Positions 22,201-34,200 of a stretch of 59,697 bases of DNA are shown here, piece after piece. The stretch's first letter is position 1, and each line of letters begins with the position of its first letter. The notes under the pieces are model-generated. The model was not told the DNA's origin, ran no database searches, and worked only from the letters and a program-made list of their open reading frames with translations. The position numbers and the translations under genes are program-made. The stretch comes from Acanthamoeba castellanii str. Neff. Taxonomy: Eukaryota > Discosea > Longamoebia > Acanthamoebidae. The stretch spans positions 68,183 through 127,879 of the forward strand of contig NW_004457291.1 in NCBI RefSeq assembly GCF_000313135.1, given 5' to 3'.

Positions 22201-25200
22201 CGATGACGGTGATCTGGCCGAGGCCGTTGACGTTGCCGCCGCTGAAGGTCGCGTTGCCGTTGACCACCACCTTGCCGTCGCCGATGGTGAAGTTGCCCTG
22301 GATGATGGTGATGGAGACGTTGACCGTGACCGAGCCGTCGACCTGGATCGAGCCGCCGTACTGGGTGATGACGTCGAGCGCGTAGGAGCCCGAGGCGAAG
22401 TTGACCTGACCGCCGGTGAGGTTGAGGTTGGAGACCGAGACGCCGCCGCTGAACGAGAGCGAGCCGCCGGTGTTGATGAAGGCGCCCGAGCTGCCCTGGT
22501 ACTGGCCGCGGAAGTCGATGGCGCCGCCCTGGTTGATGTACGAGCCGGAGCCCGTCAGGGTGGCCGACACGTCGATGTAGTAGCTGCCCTCCACGAAGTA
22601 GAAGTTGCTCGACGGCCCGGTGTTGATCTGGCCGGTGATGGTGCCGCCGCCGTGGAGGTGGGTGACGCCGTAGCCGCAGTCGAACAGGCCCTGGTTGTAC
22701 AGGTAGGCGTACATGTTGAACTGGGCCGGCACGCCGATGAGCAGCGTGCCCTGGATGATGAAGATCGAGTCCGGTCCCGAGCCGTAGAAGTTGGCCACGG
22801 GCTGCTGGATGGCGAAGCTGCCGCCCACGCCCACGGTGAAGGTGGCGCCGTTCTGCAGCTGGATGGCGCCGCCGGTCCAGCTGGCCGTGCCCGTCGGGCC
22901 GATGACCAGGTTGGACCCGTTGACGGTCTTGGTGGCGTTGCAGGCCAGGTCCATCTGGCCGTTGACGGTCATCGACAGGCCGGTGATGGCGCCTCCGCAC
23001 CAGGTCGCGTTACTGCCCGGCTGCGTGGTCACGTTGCCGCTGCCGACGAGGTTGCCGCCAGCCAGGTGCAGGCGGCCGGCGATGAGGAGCTCGCCGTCGA
23101 CAATGAGCTGGCCGCCGTAGAGCCAAAGGTCGCCCTCGACGATGACGCTGCCCTGGATCCAGAGGGTGCCGCTGCGGATGTCCACGTTGGCCAGGCGGTA
23201 GAGGTAGTAGGTGAGCGGCTGCGTGACGATCACCTGCGCGCCGTTGACCACCATCGGCGTCGAGGTCAGGTCGACCTGCGCCTGCGGGACCAGGTTCACC
23301 GTGCCGGAGCTGAAGATCACCGAGCCGTTCTTGGCCATCGACACCCGGGCGCCGAACTGCGCCGCCGTGCCGGCGAATGTGACGTTACCCTTGCCGTTGA
23401 GCACGGTGCCAATGTCGAGCGTGTACGAGCCGCCGACGAAGTTGAGGTTGCCGTCGGTGGCGAACATGCCGTTGCTGCTGCCGCCGCCATAGAGGTCGAA
23501 CTTGGCGGTGGAGGTCACGTTGACGAAGCCGCCCTTGTTATTGAAGTCCACGCCGGAGGCCACGGTGGCGCTGCCGCTTGCCGAGCCGTCGCAGGCGGCC
23601 AGCGACTGGCCCAGGTTGGCTGAGTCCTCGAAGCCGTAGTAGGCCACCAGGCCGGTGGTCGGGCCGGTGGCCGACGCGTTGGCGAGGGTGGACACCTCAC
23701 CCGCTGCGAGGGCGCGGTTGAAGAGCCGCACCTCGTCCACGGAGCCCGAGAGGCACGAGTCGCCGCTGGTGACGGAGCAGCCGATGCGCAGAGGCGCGCC
23801 CGGCACGACCAGCGAGCCGGGGCCGACGTTGGTGGCGACCTTGGGCTGGCCGTCGACGTAGATCGTGCGCTGGCCGGTCGCGCCGTCGTAGGACATGGCG
23901 TAGTGGACCCACGTGTTGGCCGTGCCCGCTGCGGTGGTAGTCACGCACGGGCTCGAGTAGTTGCTGCACTGGCTGGTGCCCGTGTAGAACTGCACCAAGC
24001 CGCCGCTGGTGGTGCGCGCCTCGAAAGCCGAGCCGAGGCCCGAGCCGAGACCGATGATCTGGGCGTTGGCCGGGCTCGCGGCCACGTTGGCCCAGAAGGA
24101 GACGGTCATCGCCTGACCCAGGTTGTAGTTCACGAACCCGTCGGCGCTCACCGCCGTCGAGGCGCCGTTGCTGATCACCAGGGCCTTGCCCTTGGCGCCC
24201 GCAGTGGTGCTGACGGCCGCGCCGATGGCGTTGCCCGAGAAGAGGATGGCCTTGCACATGCCGGGTGCGATCTGGTAGTCCGAGGGCAGCACCACGACGG
24301 TGCCCATCACGTTCATCTGGCCGTTGGTGTAGTTGGTGCGCAGGGTGACGCCCGAGGTGACGTTGAGCACGCCGCCCTGGAGCACGTTGAACGAGGCGCC
24401 GTTGTCGAGGTAGAGCGCGCCCGCGGTCCACTTGCCGGTGCCCGAGTGCTGCATGGTGCGCGCCGAGAGGTACTTGTTGGCGCTGCTCACCATCTCCAGG
24501 TTCTGGGTCATGAGCGTGACGCCCGAGTCGGTCATGACGCCGCTCTGGAAGTAGAGGTCCTTCGTGATCTGGAGCGTGCCGGCGCCGCCCACGGTGATGG
24601 TGCCGGTGTAGGCCAGGTAGGCGCAGGCCATGGTGCCCTCGATGGTCACGTTGCCGGCCACGAGCGCGCACACGGTGGCGACCTCGAGGCGCGCGCCGAA
24701 GGGCACCGACACGCTTCCGCCCAGGAGACGCAGCGAGGGCAGGCCCACGGTGACGCCCGCGGTGGCCGACGCGCTCAGGGTGCCCGAGGTCATGGCGAGC
24801 GTGACGTAGGGGTTGACCCACGAGAGCGACGGCATCACGACCACGGTGCCGCCGGCGACGGCGATGTAGCCCTGGTTGAACACGTTGATGGTGCCGGCGA
24901 GCTGGGTGGTGCCGCCGGTGAAGAGCAGCGAGCCCTGCACGTTGAAGGTGGTGGCCTGGAGGTCGAACACGCCCGCGGCGAGCGCGACGGTGGTGCCCGG
25001 CAGCACGTTGAAGGTGCCCGCGCCGCCACCGCCGCCCTGCAGGCTGAGCGAGGCACCGGCCGACAGGGTGAGCGTGCCGTCGTTGGTGAAGCCGCCGGTG
25101 AAGGTGGCCGTGCCGCCGATGAACTGCAGCGAGCCGGCGTTCGTGAAGGCCGCCTGCGAGGAGACCGAGGTGCCGGTGACGTTGAACGAGCCCGCGGCGC

Positions 25201-28200
25201 CGTTCTTGATCGACGAGGTGCCGGAGGTGAGGATGATGGGTCCGTCGAGCCAGGTGGCCTTGCCCTCGTTGATGAGGATCACCGTGCCGTCCATGTAGTG
25301 CCGGGCCGGCGAGAGGATGATCATCTTGCCCTGGATGATGAGGTTGCCGGCGCCCCTGACGTAGCCGCCGTACCAGTAGAAGGTGCCGGTCACGATGATG
25401 TCGCCGTCGAGGGTGAGCGAGGTGCCGTCGACAAGGGTGATGTCCAGGAAGGCCGAGTTGGAGCAGAAGAAGTTGAGGGCGCCCGACACGAAGTCGAGGG
25501 TGCCCATGTTGAGCATCTTGCTGCCCTTGATCACGTTCACGGTACCGCCGGTGATGGACGTGTTGCCGCTGATCTCGTAGGTGCCGGACATGATCGCGGT
25601 CACGTTGCTGCTGTAGCGCATGATGCCGCTGCCCTCTACGTTCGAGTCCACCTCGAAGCGCTGCGTGCCGGCGTTGAACTCGGCGATGGCGGTGACGTCA
25701 GCCGTGCGGACGAGGCCCGTGTGGGTGCCGCCCGCGGTGAAGAGCGCGCGGCTGCCGGCGGCCACCTCGAGCGTGCCGTTGTTGGCGTAGCCGCCTGCAA
25801 AGGTCGACGTGGTGCCGCTCTGCTTGAGCCAGCTGGCGTAGTTCTGCACGAAGAGGCTGGCGACGCTATTGGCCGTCGCGACGAAGGCGCCGTTGTTGAT
25901 CAGCCGGGCGTTGTCGGAGCCCACCACGTCGCCGTTGATCCAGTTGACGGTGCCCTGGTTGCGGATGGCGCGCGTGGTGATGGTCTTCTGCGCGCTCGAC
26001 GTGATGTTGAGTACGCCGGTGACGATGGTCGAGCCGGATTGCGTAGTGGAGCCGGCCACCCACACCATGTCGGCCACGCTGACGTTGGACCTGCCGGCCA
26101 GCACACCGTTGGTGTGCCTCAGCACGGGCCACACCTGGTTCGAGCAGCACGTGTCCACCACGCCCGCGACGATGCTGACCCGCTCGAGCGCGAAGTCGTT
26201 GGACTGGAACTGGATCGTGCCGGTCTGCGAGACGGCGAGGCCCTGAGCGCCAAAGTCCTTGAAGTCGCCGTCGAGCACGTTGAGCACGCCGCTGGTGGCA
26301 CCGAGCGTGGCGGCGGGCGCGACGGTGACGTTGCCCACGAGGTCGAGCTGACCGCCGGCGACAACGGTCGAGCCGGTGGCGGCGACGGAGAGCGTCGAAC
26401 CCTTGGCGACTGTGAACTTGCCGCCGGTGAACGAGGCCACGCCCGAGACGGTGATCGCGGCGGTGTTGACGCCGCCGTTGGCGAAGGTGGCGTTACCCAG
26501 CACGTTGACGCTGCCGGCGTTGCTGAGCGGACCGAAGGTGAACGCGCTGCCGGTGGGGATCTGCACGGTGCCCGAGTTGACCAGCGAGCCCGGGTTGAGG
26601 GTGATGGCGCCCGCGACGCTCTTGGTGATGAGGCCCAGGTTGCGGAACACGGAGAGCGCGCCGGTGACGGCGTCGCGCAGGAGCTGCTGGCCGGCGCAGG
26701 CGATCGAGAAGGTGGCGCTCTCCTGGTTGATGAAGGTGGCGCGGTTGGCGAAGGTCAGGTTGCCGTTGGTCCACGAGGTGGTGGTGCCGGGCGTGTTGAT
26801 GATCGTGGCGCCGGCGATGGTGCTGCTGCCGTTGAACTGCAGCGCCTGCGTGTTGACCACGGTGAGCGGGGTGCCGATGGTGCCGCCGGAGACGAGGCCA
26901 AGGCCGCTGACAGTGAGCGTGGACAGGCCCGTGAGGGTGCCCGAGGCCAGCTTGACGGACGGCAGGGTGACGTTGGCCACCAGGTAGACCGAACCGCCGC
27001 CGATGCTGAGGTCGCCAAAGGTCGGGGTGGCCAGGAGCACGCGGAGGTTGCCGCCCAAGCTGCGGGTCTGCGCGGTGGTGAAGGTGGCGTTGGCGCCGAT
27101 GACCAGCGCGCCGCCGGTGACCTCCACGTTGCCGCCCGACAGGGCCGATCCGTCGACGAGCTGCACCGTGTTGGCGGTGACGCGGAGCAGGCCGGTGCCG
27201 GTGACCTGGAGCCCGGTGCCGTAGTGCAGCGCGCCGCCGCCAAGTGCGAGCACGCCCGAGGGGACGCTGATGGCGGCGTAGTTGACGACAAACACGTTGA
27301 CGGTCGCGGTCGCGGCGCCCACCTTGTTGATCTGGCCGTAGTTGACGAGCCTGCCGTCGTTGACGCCGGTCAGGGTCCCGGCCGACTCGAGTGCGAGGGT
27401 CGCCGACTGGTTGTTGAGCAGGACGCCCGAGTTGGCAAAGGCCACGTCGCCGGCCACCCAGCGGGTCAGGTTGGTGTTCTTGACCACGACGGCGTCGATC
27501 GTGAGCGCGCCGGTGGTGACGTTGAGGTACAGGGTGCCGCTGGAGAGGACCTGGCCGTAGCCGGTCACGGTGCCCGAGCCCAGCTGGATCCACGTAGGCA
27601 CGGTGAGGAGGCCGTCGACGATCAGGGTGCCGGTGCCGGACATGGTGAGCGAGGCCAGCGAGGTGGCGAGCTGCGTGTAGTCGAGCTGACCGCCGTTGAG
27701 CACCACCGTGGCGTCGGTGTCCGGGTTGGTGTAGAGACCCACGTAGCCGCCGGACACGGTGAGCGCCGCACCGAACGAGGTGACGTGTGCGTCGGACATG
27801 ACGTAGAGCGCGCCGCTGGCGACGTTCGTGGCGCCGGTGCTGCTGAGCAGACCGCTGAGCACGGCCACGGCCGAGGGACCCTGCACCAGGAACGCGCCTG
27901 CCGTGTTGATTCTGGAGGCACGCTCGAACGTGTGAGTGCCGGCGCTGACCTGGAGCGTCGAAGCCGAGTTGGCGACGGAGAGGAGACCGCTGTAGGAACC
28001 GCTGCCGCCGAGGGCCAAGGTGCCGCTGGAGACGGTGATCGTGGCCTGCTCGTCGAGCACGTTGGAGAAGCTGAGCGTCGCGAGCACGGAGCTGGCCGAC
28101 TTTACGATCTGGCCGTAGACGAGCAGCTGGGGCGGCGCGGCGACGGTCTCGGTGGTCATGGCATAGCCGGCGACAGTTGCCTGAACATTCCACGTGGCGT

Positions 28201-31200
28201 TGGCCCGCACGCGGATGACAGCGAAGGTCGAGCCGCGGATGTTACCGGCCACCCAGCTGCCGCTCTTGACGATGTCGAGGAGCACGCCGGTGATTGCCTT
28301 GTCCGCGGGCGTGTCGGCGATGAACTGCGACTGGGCGACGATGGAACCGTTCACCGGCGAGACCATCGAGCCGCCCGACATGCGGTAGGTGTCCGTCACC
28401 GTGAGCGTGCTGGTCAGCGTGACCGTGCCGCCGGTCTGGGTGAGCAGCGGGATGGTGAAGTCGGTGTTGCCCAGGTCGAGCACGCCGCCAGTGACGTTGA
28501 AGGGCACGACCGGCTGGGGCAGCACGTTGTTGCGGAGCTGGATGGTGCCGGTGATCACCTGAAGGTAGGCACCCAGGTTGACCAGTTGCGAGGTGGCGGC
28601 GAACGAGAGCAGGGCGCCCTGGCACACGGTGGCGCCCGTGTTGTCGTAGAGACCGCCGTCGCCGACCCACATAAGGCCGCCGGTGAAGCTCGAGGCCTGC
28701 AGGTGGAGCTGACCGTAGACCTGGAAGGTGCCGCCGACCACGGCCAGGCTGCCGGTGACGACGCCGGTCCGCGTGAGCACGACGGTGCCGGCGGCAACCT
28801 GCATGACACCCGAGCCGGTGGTCTGGACCTGGCTCTCGACGAGGTGCAGGCCGCCAGTAAAGGCGAGCGAGGCGGCGTTGCCCACGGTGAGCGGGGTCGC
28901 GTAGGTGCCACCACCGGCCAGGCTGAGCGCGCCCTGGGCGACGTTGAGGGTGGCGCTGTGCTGGAACGGCCACTGGATGGCGTTGGTGCTGGTGCCGGTC
29001 TTGGTGAACACGCCCTTGTTGATGAAGGCGCAGTTGGTGCCCGCGCTGGCGAGCCAGTTGTAGTTGGCCGCCATGTTGGCCGTGAACGTGCCCGTGGCGT
29101 TGTTGAGGAACACGCCGCCGGCCAGACCGGTGACGTGGCCGCTGGTCCAGGTGGCCGTCGCGCCGTTGAAGAGGATGCCGTCCTGCAGGGTCTTGGCGCC
29201 CGTGGTGCTGATGACCAGGTTGGTGGTCGAGACCAGCGTGCCGGTGCCCTGGAGCGTGCCGGCCGCCCACTGGAACGTGCCCAGCACCTTGACAAGGCCC
29301 AGCTTGTTCAGCACGCCACCCGACATGGACAGCGAGACCATGCTGATGTCGTAGGTCGAGGTGTCGAGCGTGCCGGCGCTGATAGCGATGGGCGGGAAGG
29401 CTGCGTTGAGGTTCGACGTGTAGATGCCCACGAAGCCGCCCGCCACGATCACGCCCTGGCCGATGTTGGCCAGGTGGGCCGGCTCGGCCAGGTAGAGGGT
29501 GCCGCCAGTGGCCAGGGTGAAGCCCGCGCAGTCGAAGAGGCCCAGCACGAAGTTGATACCGCCGGAGCTGGTGAAGTTCGAGGTGGCGTCGATGGTCACG
29601 CGGGTGGTCGGCATGAAGGACTGACTGCCGAGGCCCAGCTGATTCGCGTTGGACAGCTTCAGGTTCGACGCCGACGTGATGGCGAAGTCGCCCGTGTGGA
29701 TGCCGCCGCCGTCGATGCTGAGCATGGCGCCGTTGGTCACGGTCACGAGGCCGTGGTTGTCGAACTGGGTGGCGACGCTGGTGCCGGGGCTGCTGAGGAC
29801 GCGGAAGTTACCGTTGTTGGTGAACACCGGCAGCTTCATGCTCGTCGCCGGGTTCGCGATGTTGCACGACGCGGCGCAGTTGACGAGGAACGTGCAGTTG
29901 GCGCTGTTGACGAAGTCGGCGCCGTTGGTGAACGCGATGGTGCCGCCGAGCAGGCTCACGCTGGCCTGGCTGACCATTCTGCAGTTGTCGACCGTCTTGG
30001 TGCCGGTGCCGGACACGGTGAGGGCGGCCGTGGGCTGGAGGGTCACCAGACCAGGACCGGTGAGGGTGCCGCTGGTGAGCTGGTACTGGCCGGTGACGCT
30101 GACGTTGCTCTGGAGCGCGAGCGAGCCGCCCGACTGGGTGACGTCGGAGAGGCTGATCATCTGGCCCTGGAGGTCGACGAGGCCGCTGGAGATGGTGAGC
30201 GGCGGGAGGGCGACGACGCTCGCGGGCAGCGTGGCGAGCACCAGGCTGCCGCCGGAGACGACGATCGGGTTCGCGCCGAGCAGGACCGACTGCGCGGTGG
30301 CGAAGGTCAGCGCGCCCGAGGCGACCTGGGAGGTGCACGACGAGCAGTTGTAGGCGCCCGAGACGGTGACGCTGCCGCCCGTCACGTTGAGGTTGACGTT
30401 CTTCTCGGCCAAGAGCGACGAGTTGGCGGCGAACGAGTGGGTGCCGGCGGGGAACTGCAGCTGGCTGCTGCCCGCCAGTGCGCTCACGGTCGAGCCGCTG
30501 TCGTAGAAGCTGTCGGCGCCGGCCAGCGCGAGCGAACCGCCAGTCACGGTGAGCGCGCCCTTGTGGTCCAGGTCGCACGAGAGCACCGTAGCGCCGCTGC
30601 CGCTCTTGACGATCGATCCCAGGTTGGCCAAGCGGCAGGCACCAGGCGCGCTCGCGCTCATGTCGGTCGCGGCGCTGACGGCGATGGTGAAGACGCCGGT
30701 GTTGCGCACGAGGCCGCCCGCCGAGCCGGCGATGGAGCCGCTCACCCACTGAACGTTGCCCGCGGTGTTGAGCGTGGCGGCCTGGAGGGCCTTGGCCGAG
30801 CCGCTGAGCGTGACGGGTCCGTTGGCCTGGACGGTGATGCTGGACAGCGCGCCGCCGTTCCACACCAACGCGTTCTTGACCGTCACGACGGCGGGCGACG
30901 AAGCGCCGGTGCCGGAGAGGGTCGCGCCGGCGTCGACGGACAGGGTGGCCAGGGTCAGCGGAACCTTGACGTAGGCCAGGCCGCTGCCGGACACGGCCAG
31001 CGTCTGGTTGCTGTCGATGATGTTGGGCGCAGCGATGGTGAGGTTGCCGCCGCTCACGCTGGCCGCGGAGACTTGCCACGCGGCGGAGCTGGTGGAGTTG
31101 ACCACGACGACGCCCGAGGCGACGCTGACCGAACCGGTGGAGCGCAGCGCGGCGCTGTCCATCACGGTGAAGACCTTGCCGGTGCTGTTGAAGGACAGCG

Positions 31201-34200
31201 TGCCGCTCGAGCTCACACTGACGTTGCCACTGGTCACACCGCCGCCGTTGATAGCCAGCTGGGCGCCGGAGAGCACGCTGACGGAGCTGGTGCCGGTGCT
31301 GATCAGAGGCCAGCCGATGACCGCGCTGCCGCTGGAGACCAGCGAGCTGAACAGGTTGAGCTTGGGCTGCGTGGCCACAGGGGCAGAGGTCGAGAGGGTG
31401 GCCTGCTGGGCGGTGAAGTTGCCGTAGCTGTTCCACGTCGCGCTCAGCGAGCCGGTCATCGCGCCGCTGGTCCAGCTCACCGTGGACTGGGTGTTGAAGG
31501 TGCGCGTGGCCAGGGCCACGTTGCCGCTGATGGTCACAGAGCCGGTGACGTTGGTGAGGCCCACGCCCTCGTGGCTACCTCCCGACCAGGCGAACGCGCC
31601 ATTGACCTGCACCTGACCGCTGCCCGTGATCGTGACGCCGGTCTGAGTGAGCGCGGCGGTGGTGAGGGTGACGCGGCGGGTCGGCAGGACGAGCGAGCCG
31701 GAGCCGGAGAGGACGAGCGCTTTGACGGTGGTCGCGGCGGGCAGGGTGACGGGGCCGGTGGCGCTGACGATGGCCGTGTCGGTGCTGCGCGGCACGATCG
31801 CCGGGCTCCAGCAGGAGGCCGTGAACCAGTTGCCGCCGGCCGGACAGATCCAGGTCACGTTGGTCGCCGCGACGTTCGACGAGCAGGTGGAGCCGTAGTA
31901 GGGCGGCGTGCAGACGCACGTGTTGTTGACGCAGGTGCCTTGGCCGCTGCACTTGGACGTGCAGGTGTCGGCGCAGGCCGTGCCCATGGCGTTACCGCTG
32001 CAGGTGCAGATGCCGGTCGCGACGTTGCACGTTCCGGCGCCGAAGCAGTTGTAGGGGCACACGTAGGCGGCGAGCGACAGCTGCGTGGCCTGGTAGGTGG
32101 GCCACAGCGTGAGCGAAGTGCCCTGCACCTGGCTGTTGACCGTGCGGAAGTCCTCGGTCGACGAGGCGTAGGTGATGAGTCCGTAGGTGTTGGAGGGCTG
32201 CGGGCGGTAGTCCTGCGTGTAGGTGATGCCCAGCGTGCCGTCAAAGTTGGCCACGCCGCCCGCCAGGATGCGCGGGTAGTGCAGGTCCGGCGTGAGACCA
32301 CCGACGGGTATGTTAAGCTGCCCCGAAGCACCCAGGCTGAGGTTGCCGCCGATGCTGATGGTCTTGCTGACAGTCCACGAACCACCGGCCAAGTTGAGCG
32401 AACCGGCGATCCCACCCGTCGGCGTGTTGGCTGGCGCGAATATAAAATGAGAGACCTGAGGTCAGCCACAGACAGCACGTACTACTTCTTGGGAAAAACA
32501 GAAAAGAAAAAAACTGGAGAAAATACGCACCCGCATTGACTCCGTTGCCGTTGATGCTGAAGGTGCCGGCCATGAGCGAGTGGGTCGCGGCGGCGTTGGT
32601 CAGCGAGAGCACACCGGCGTGGGCCTGGGACAGGTTGCCGCCGCGCATGGTGACGGCGCCCTGGAGCCACCAGTAGGCGCGGTGGGTGTCGAGGCTGCCC
32701 GAGTTGACGTCCACGTCCCAGTCGATGTAGGTCGTGCGGTAGTTGCTGTACTTGCCCGCCTGGCCGAACACCACGATCTTGGGGCTGCCGCTGCCGACGT
32801 ACATGCGGTAGTAGTCGAAGCAGTTGTGGCACAGGTTGTAGAAGCACGCGCCGCACGGGTAGGTGTACGAGTTGTAGATGTCGAACGTGGCCGTCGACGC
32901 AACGATGAACTGCGCGCCGGCATAGCCGTACCAGTGGCCGCGGGTCCAGCGCGCGTAGCCGGTGAGCTGCAGCACGCTGAGGAACAGGTGGCGCGGCGAG
33001 GTCGAGTCGAGCTGCAGCGTGTTGACCGTCCAGTTGCCCGTGCCGGTGACCGACGACGCGACCCAGTTGGCGTTCGTGGTGTAGAACAGGCCGTTGACCT
33101 CGAGATTGCCAGTGCCGGAGATGGTGAAGCTCGTGGCCGACGCGGCGTAGGTGGAGAAGCTCAGCCAGCCGGCGCTCAGCGTCATGGTGGGCACCTGCAC
33201 GACGGAGCCCAGCTGGAAGTAGGCGTAGCCGCCGACGACGTTCGAGGTCGCCACCGTGTAGCTGCCGTAGGCGTTGACCAGGCCGCCAGTGGCGTAGCTC
33301 ACCGTGCCGCTGCCGCTCACCGACGACGTTGCCGTCAGCGTGCTGTAGCCGCCGGCGAACTCGAGGGTTGCGCCCGCGGCGACCTGCACGACGCCGTCGA
33401 GCGTGGCGTTGCCCGTCAGGGACAGATCGCCGGCGTTGATCTGCACGAGGTTCTTGTTGATCAGCGGGAACGCCCAGACCGAGCTGCCCGCGTTGGCCAC
33501 CACCAGCGTGCCGGAGTTGATGAACGCGCACTGCGTGGGGAGCGCGGCCCGGAAGACGGTGTTGGCCGAGGCGGTGAAGTTCTGGAAGTTGTAGAAGGAC
33601 TGGGTGCTGGACATGTAGATATCGCCCGACGACCAGACCACCGAACCGATGTTGACGGTCTTCCTGCCGAGCAGGGTGGTCGACGCGCCGCTGGTGAACG
33701 AGGAGGTGCCCGCGAGGATCGTGGCTCCGCTGCCGGCGTGCGAGCCGCCGCTCATGACAAGCGTCTGGCCGATGGTGATGTTGTTGGCGCTGGTCAGGGT
33801 GCCGGCGCTCTGCGTGAGGTTGGGCATCGTGAACGTGTTGTTGCCAAAGTCTATCACGCCGCCGGCGATGACGAACTGCGGCGGGAAGGTCGCGGGCACG
33901 GTCTCGAAGATGGTCATGCCGCCCGGGGCGCTGAAGGTCGTGCCCAGGCTGGTCCACGTCGTGCTGCGCTTGAAGGTCACCAGACCGCCGCTGACGGTGG
34001 TCGAGCCGGTCACAGCGTACGTGCCGCGGAGCTCGACGCTGGGCGTGGGCGAGAAGAGCACGGCGCCGGAGCCCTGGATGGTGCCCGCGACGTCGAGCGC
34101 GTAGTAGCCGCCGACGAAGTTGATGGTGCCGGCCGCGCCCACGTCGAAGGTGCCGAAGTTGGTGCCCGTGGACGCCGAGGAGAAGCCCAGCACGCCGCCG

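Noticed and set aside
16250..32539. Very long plus-strand open frames (2,457 and 2,878 codons) opposite the giant exon
   Set aside because: The longer one checked is codon-aligned antisense to the real gene. It stays open because the sense codons TTA, CTA and TCA are avoided in this GC-rich gene. The translations are Ala/Arg/Gly/Asp/His strings with no protein-like pattern.
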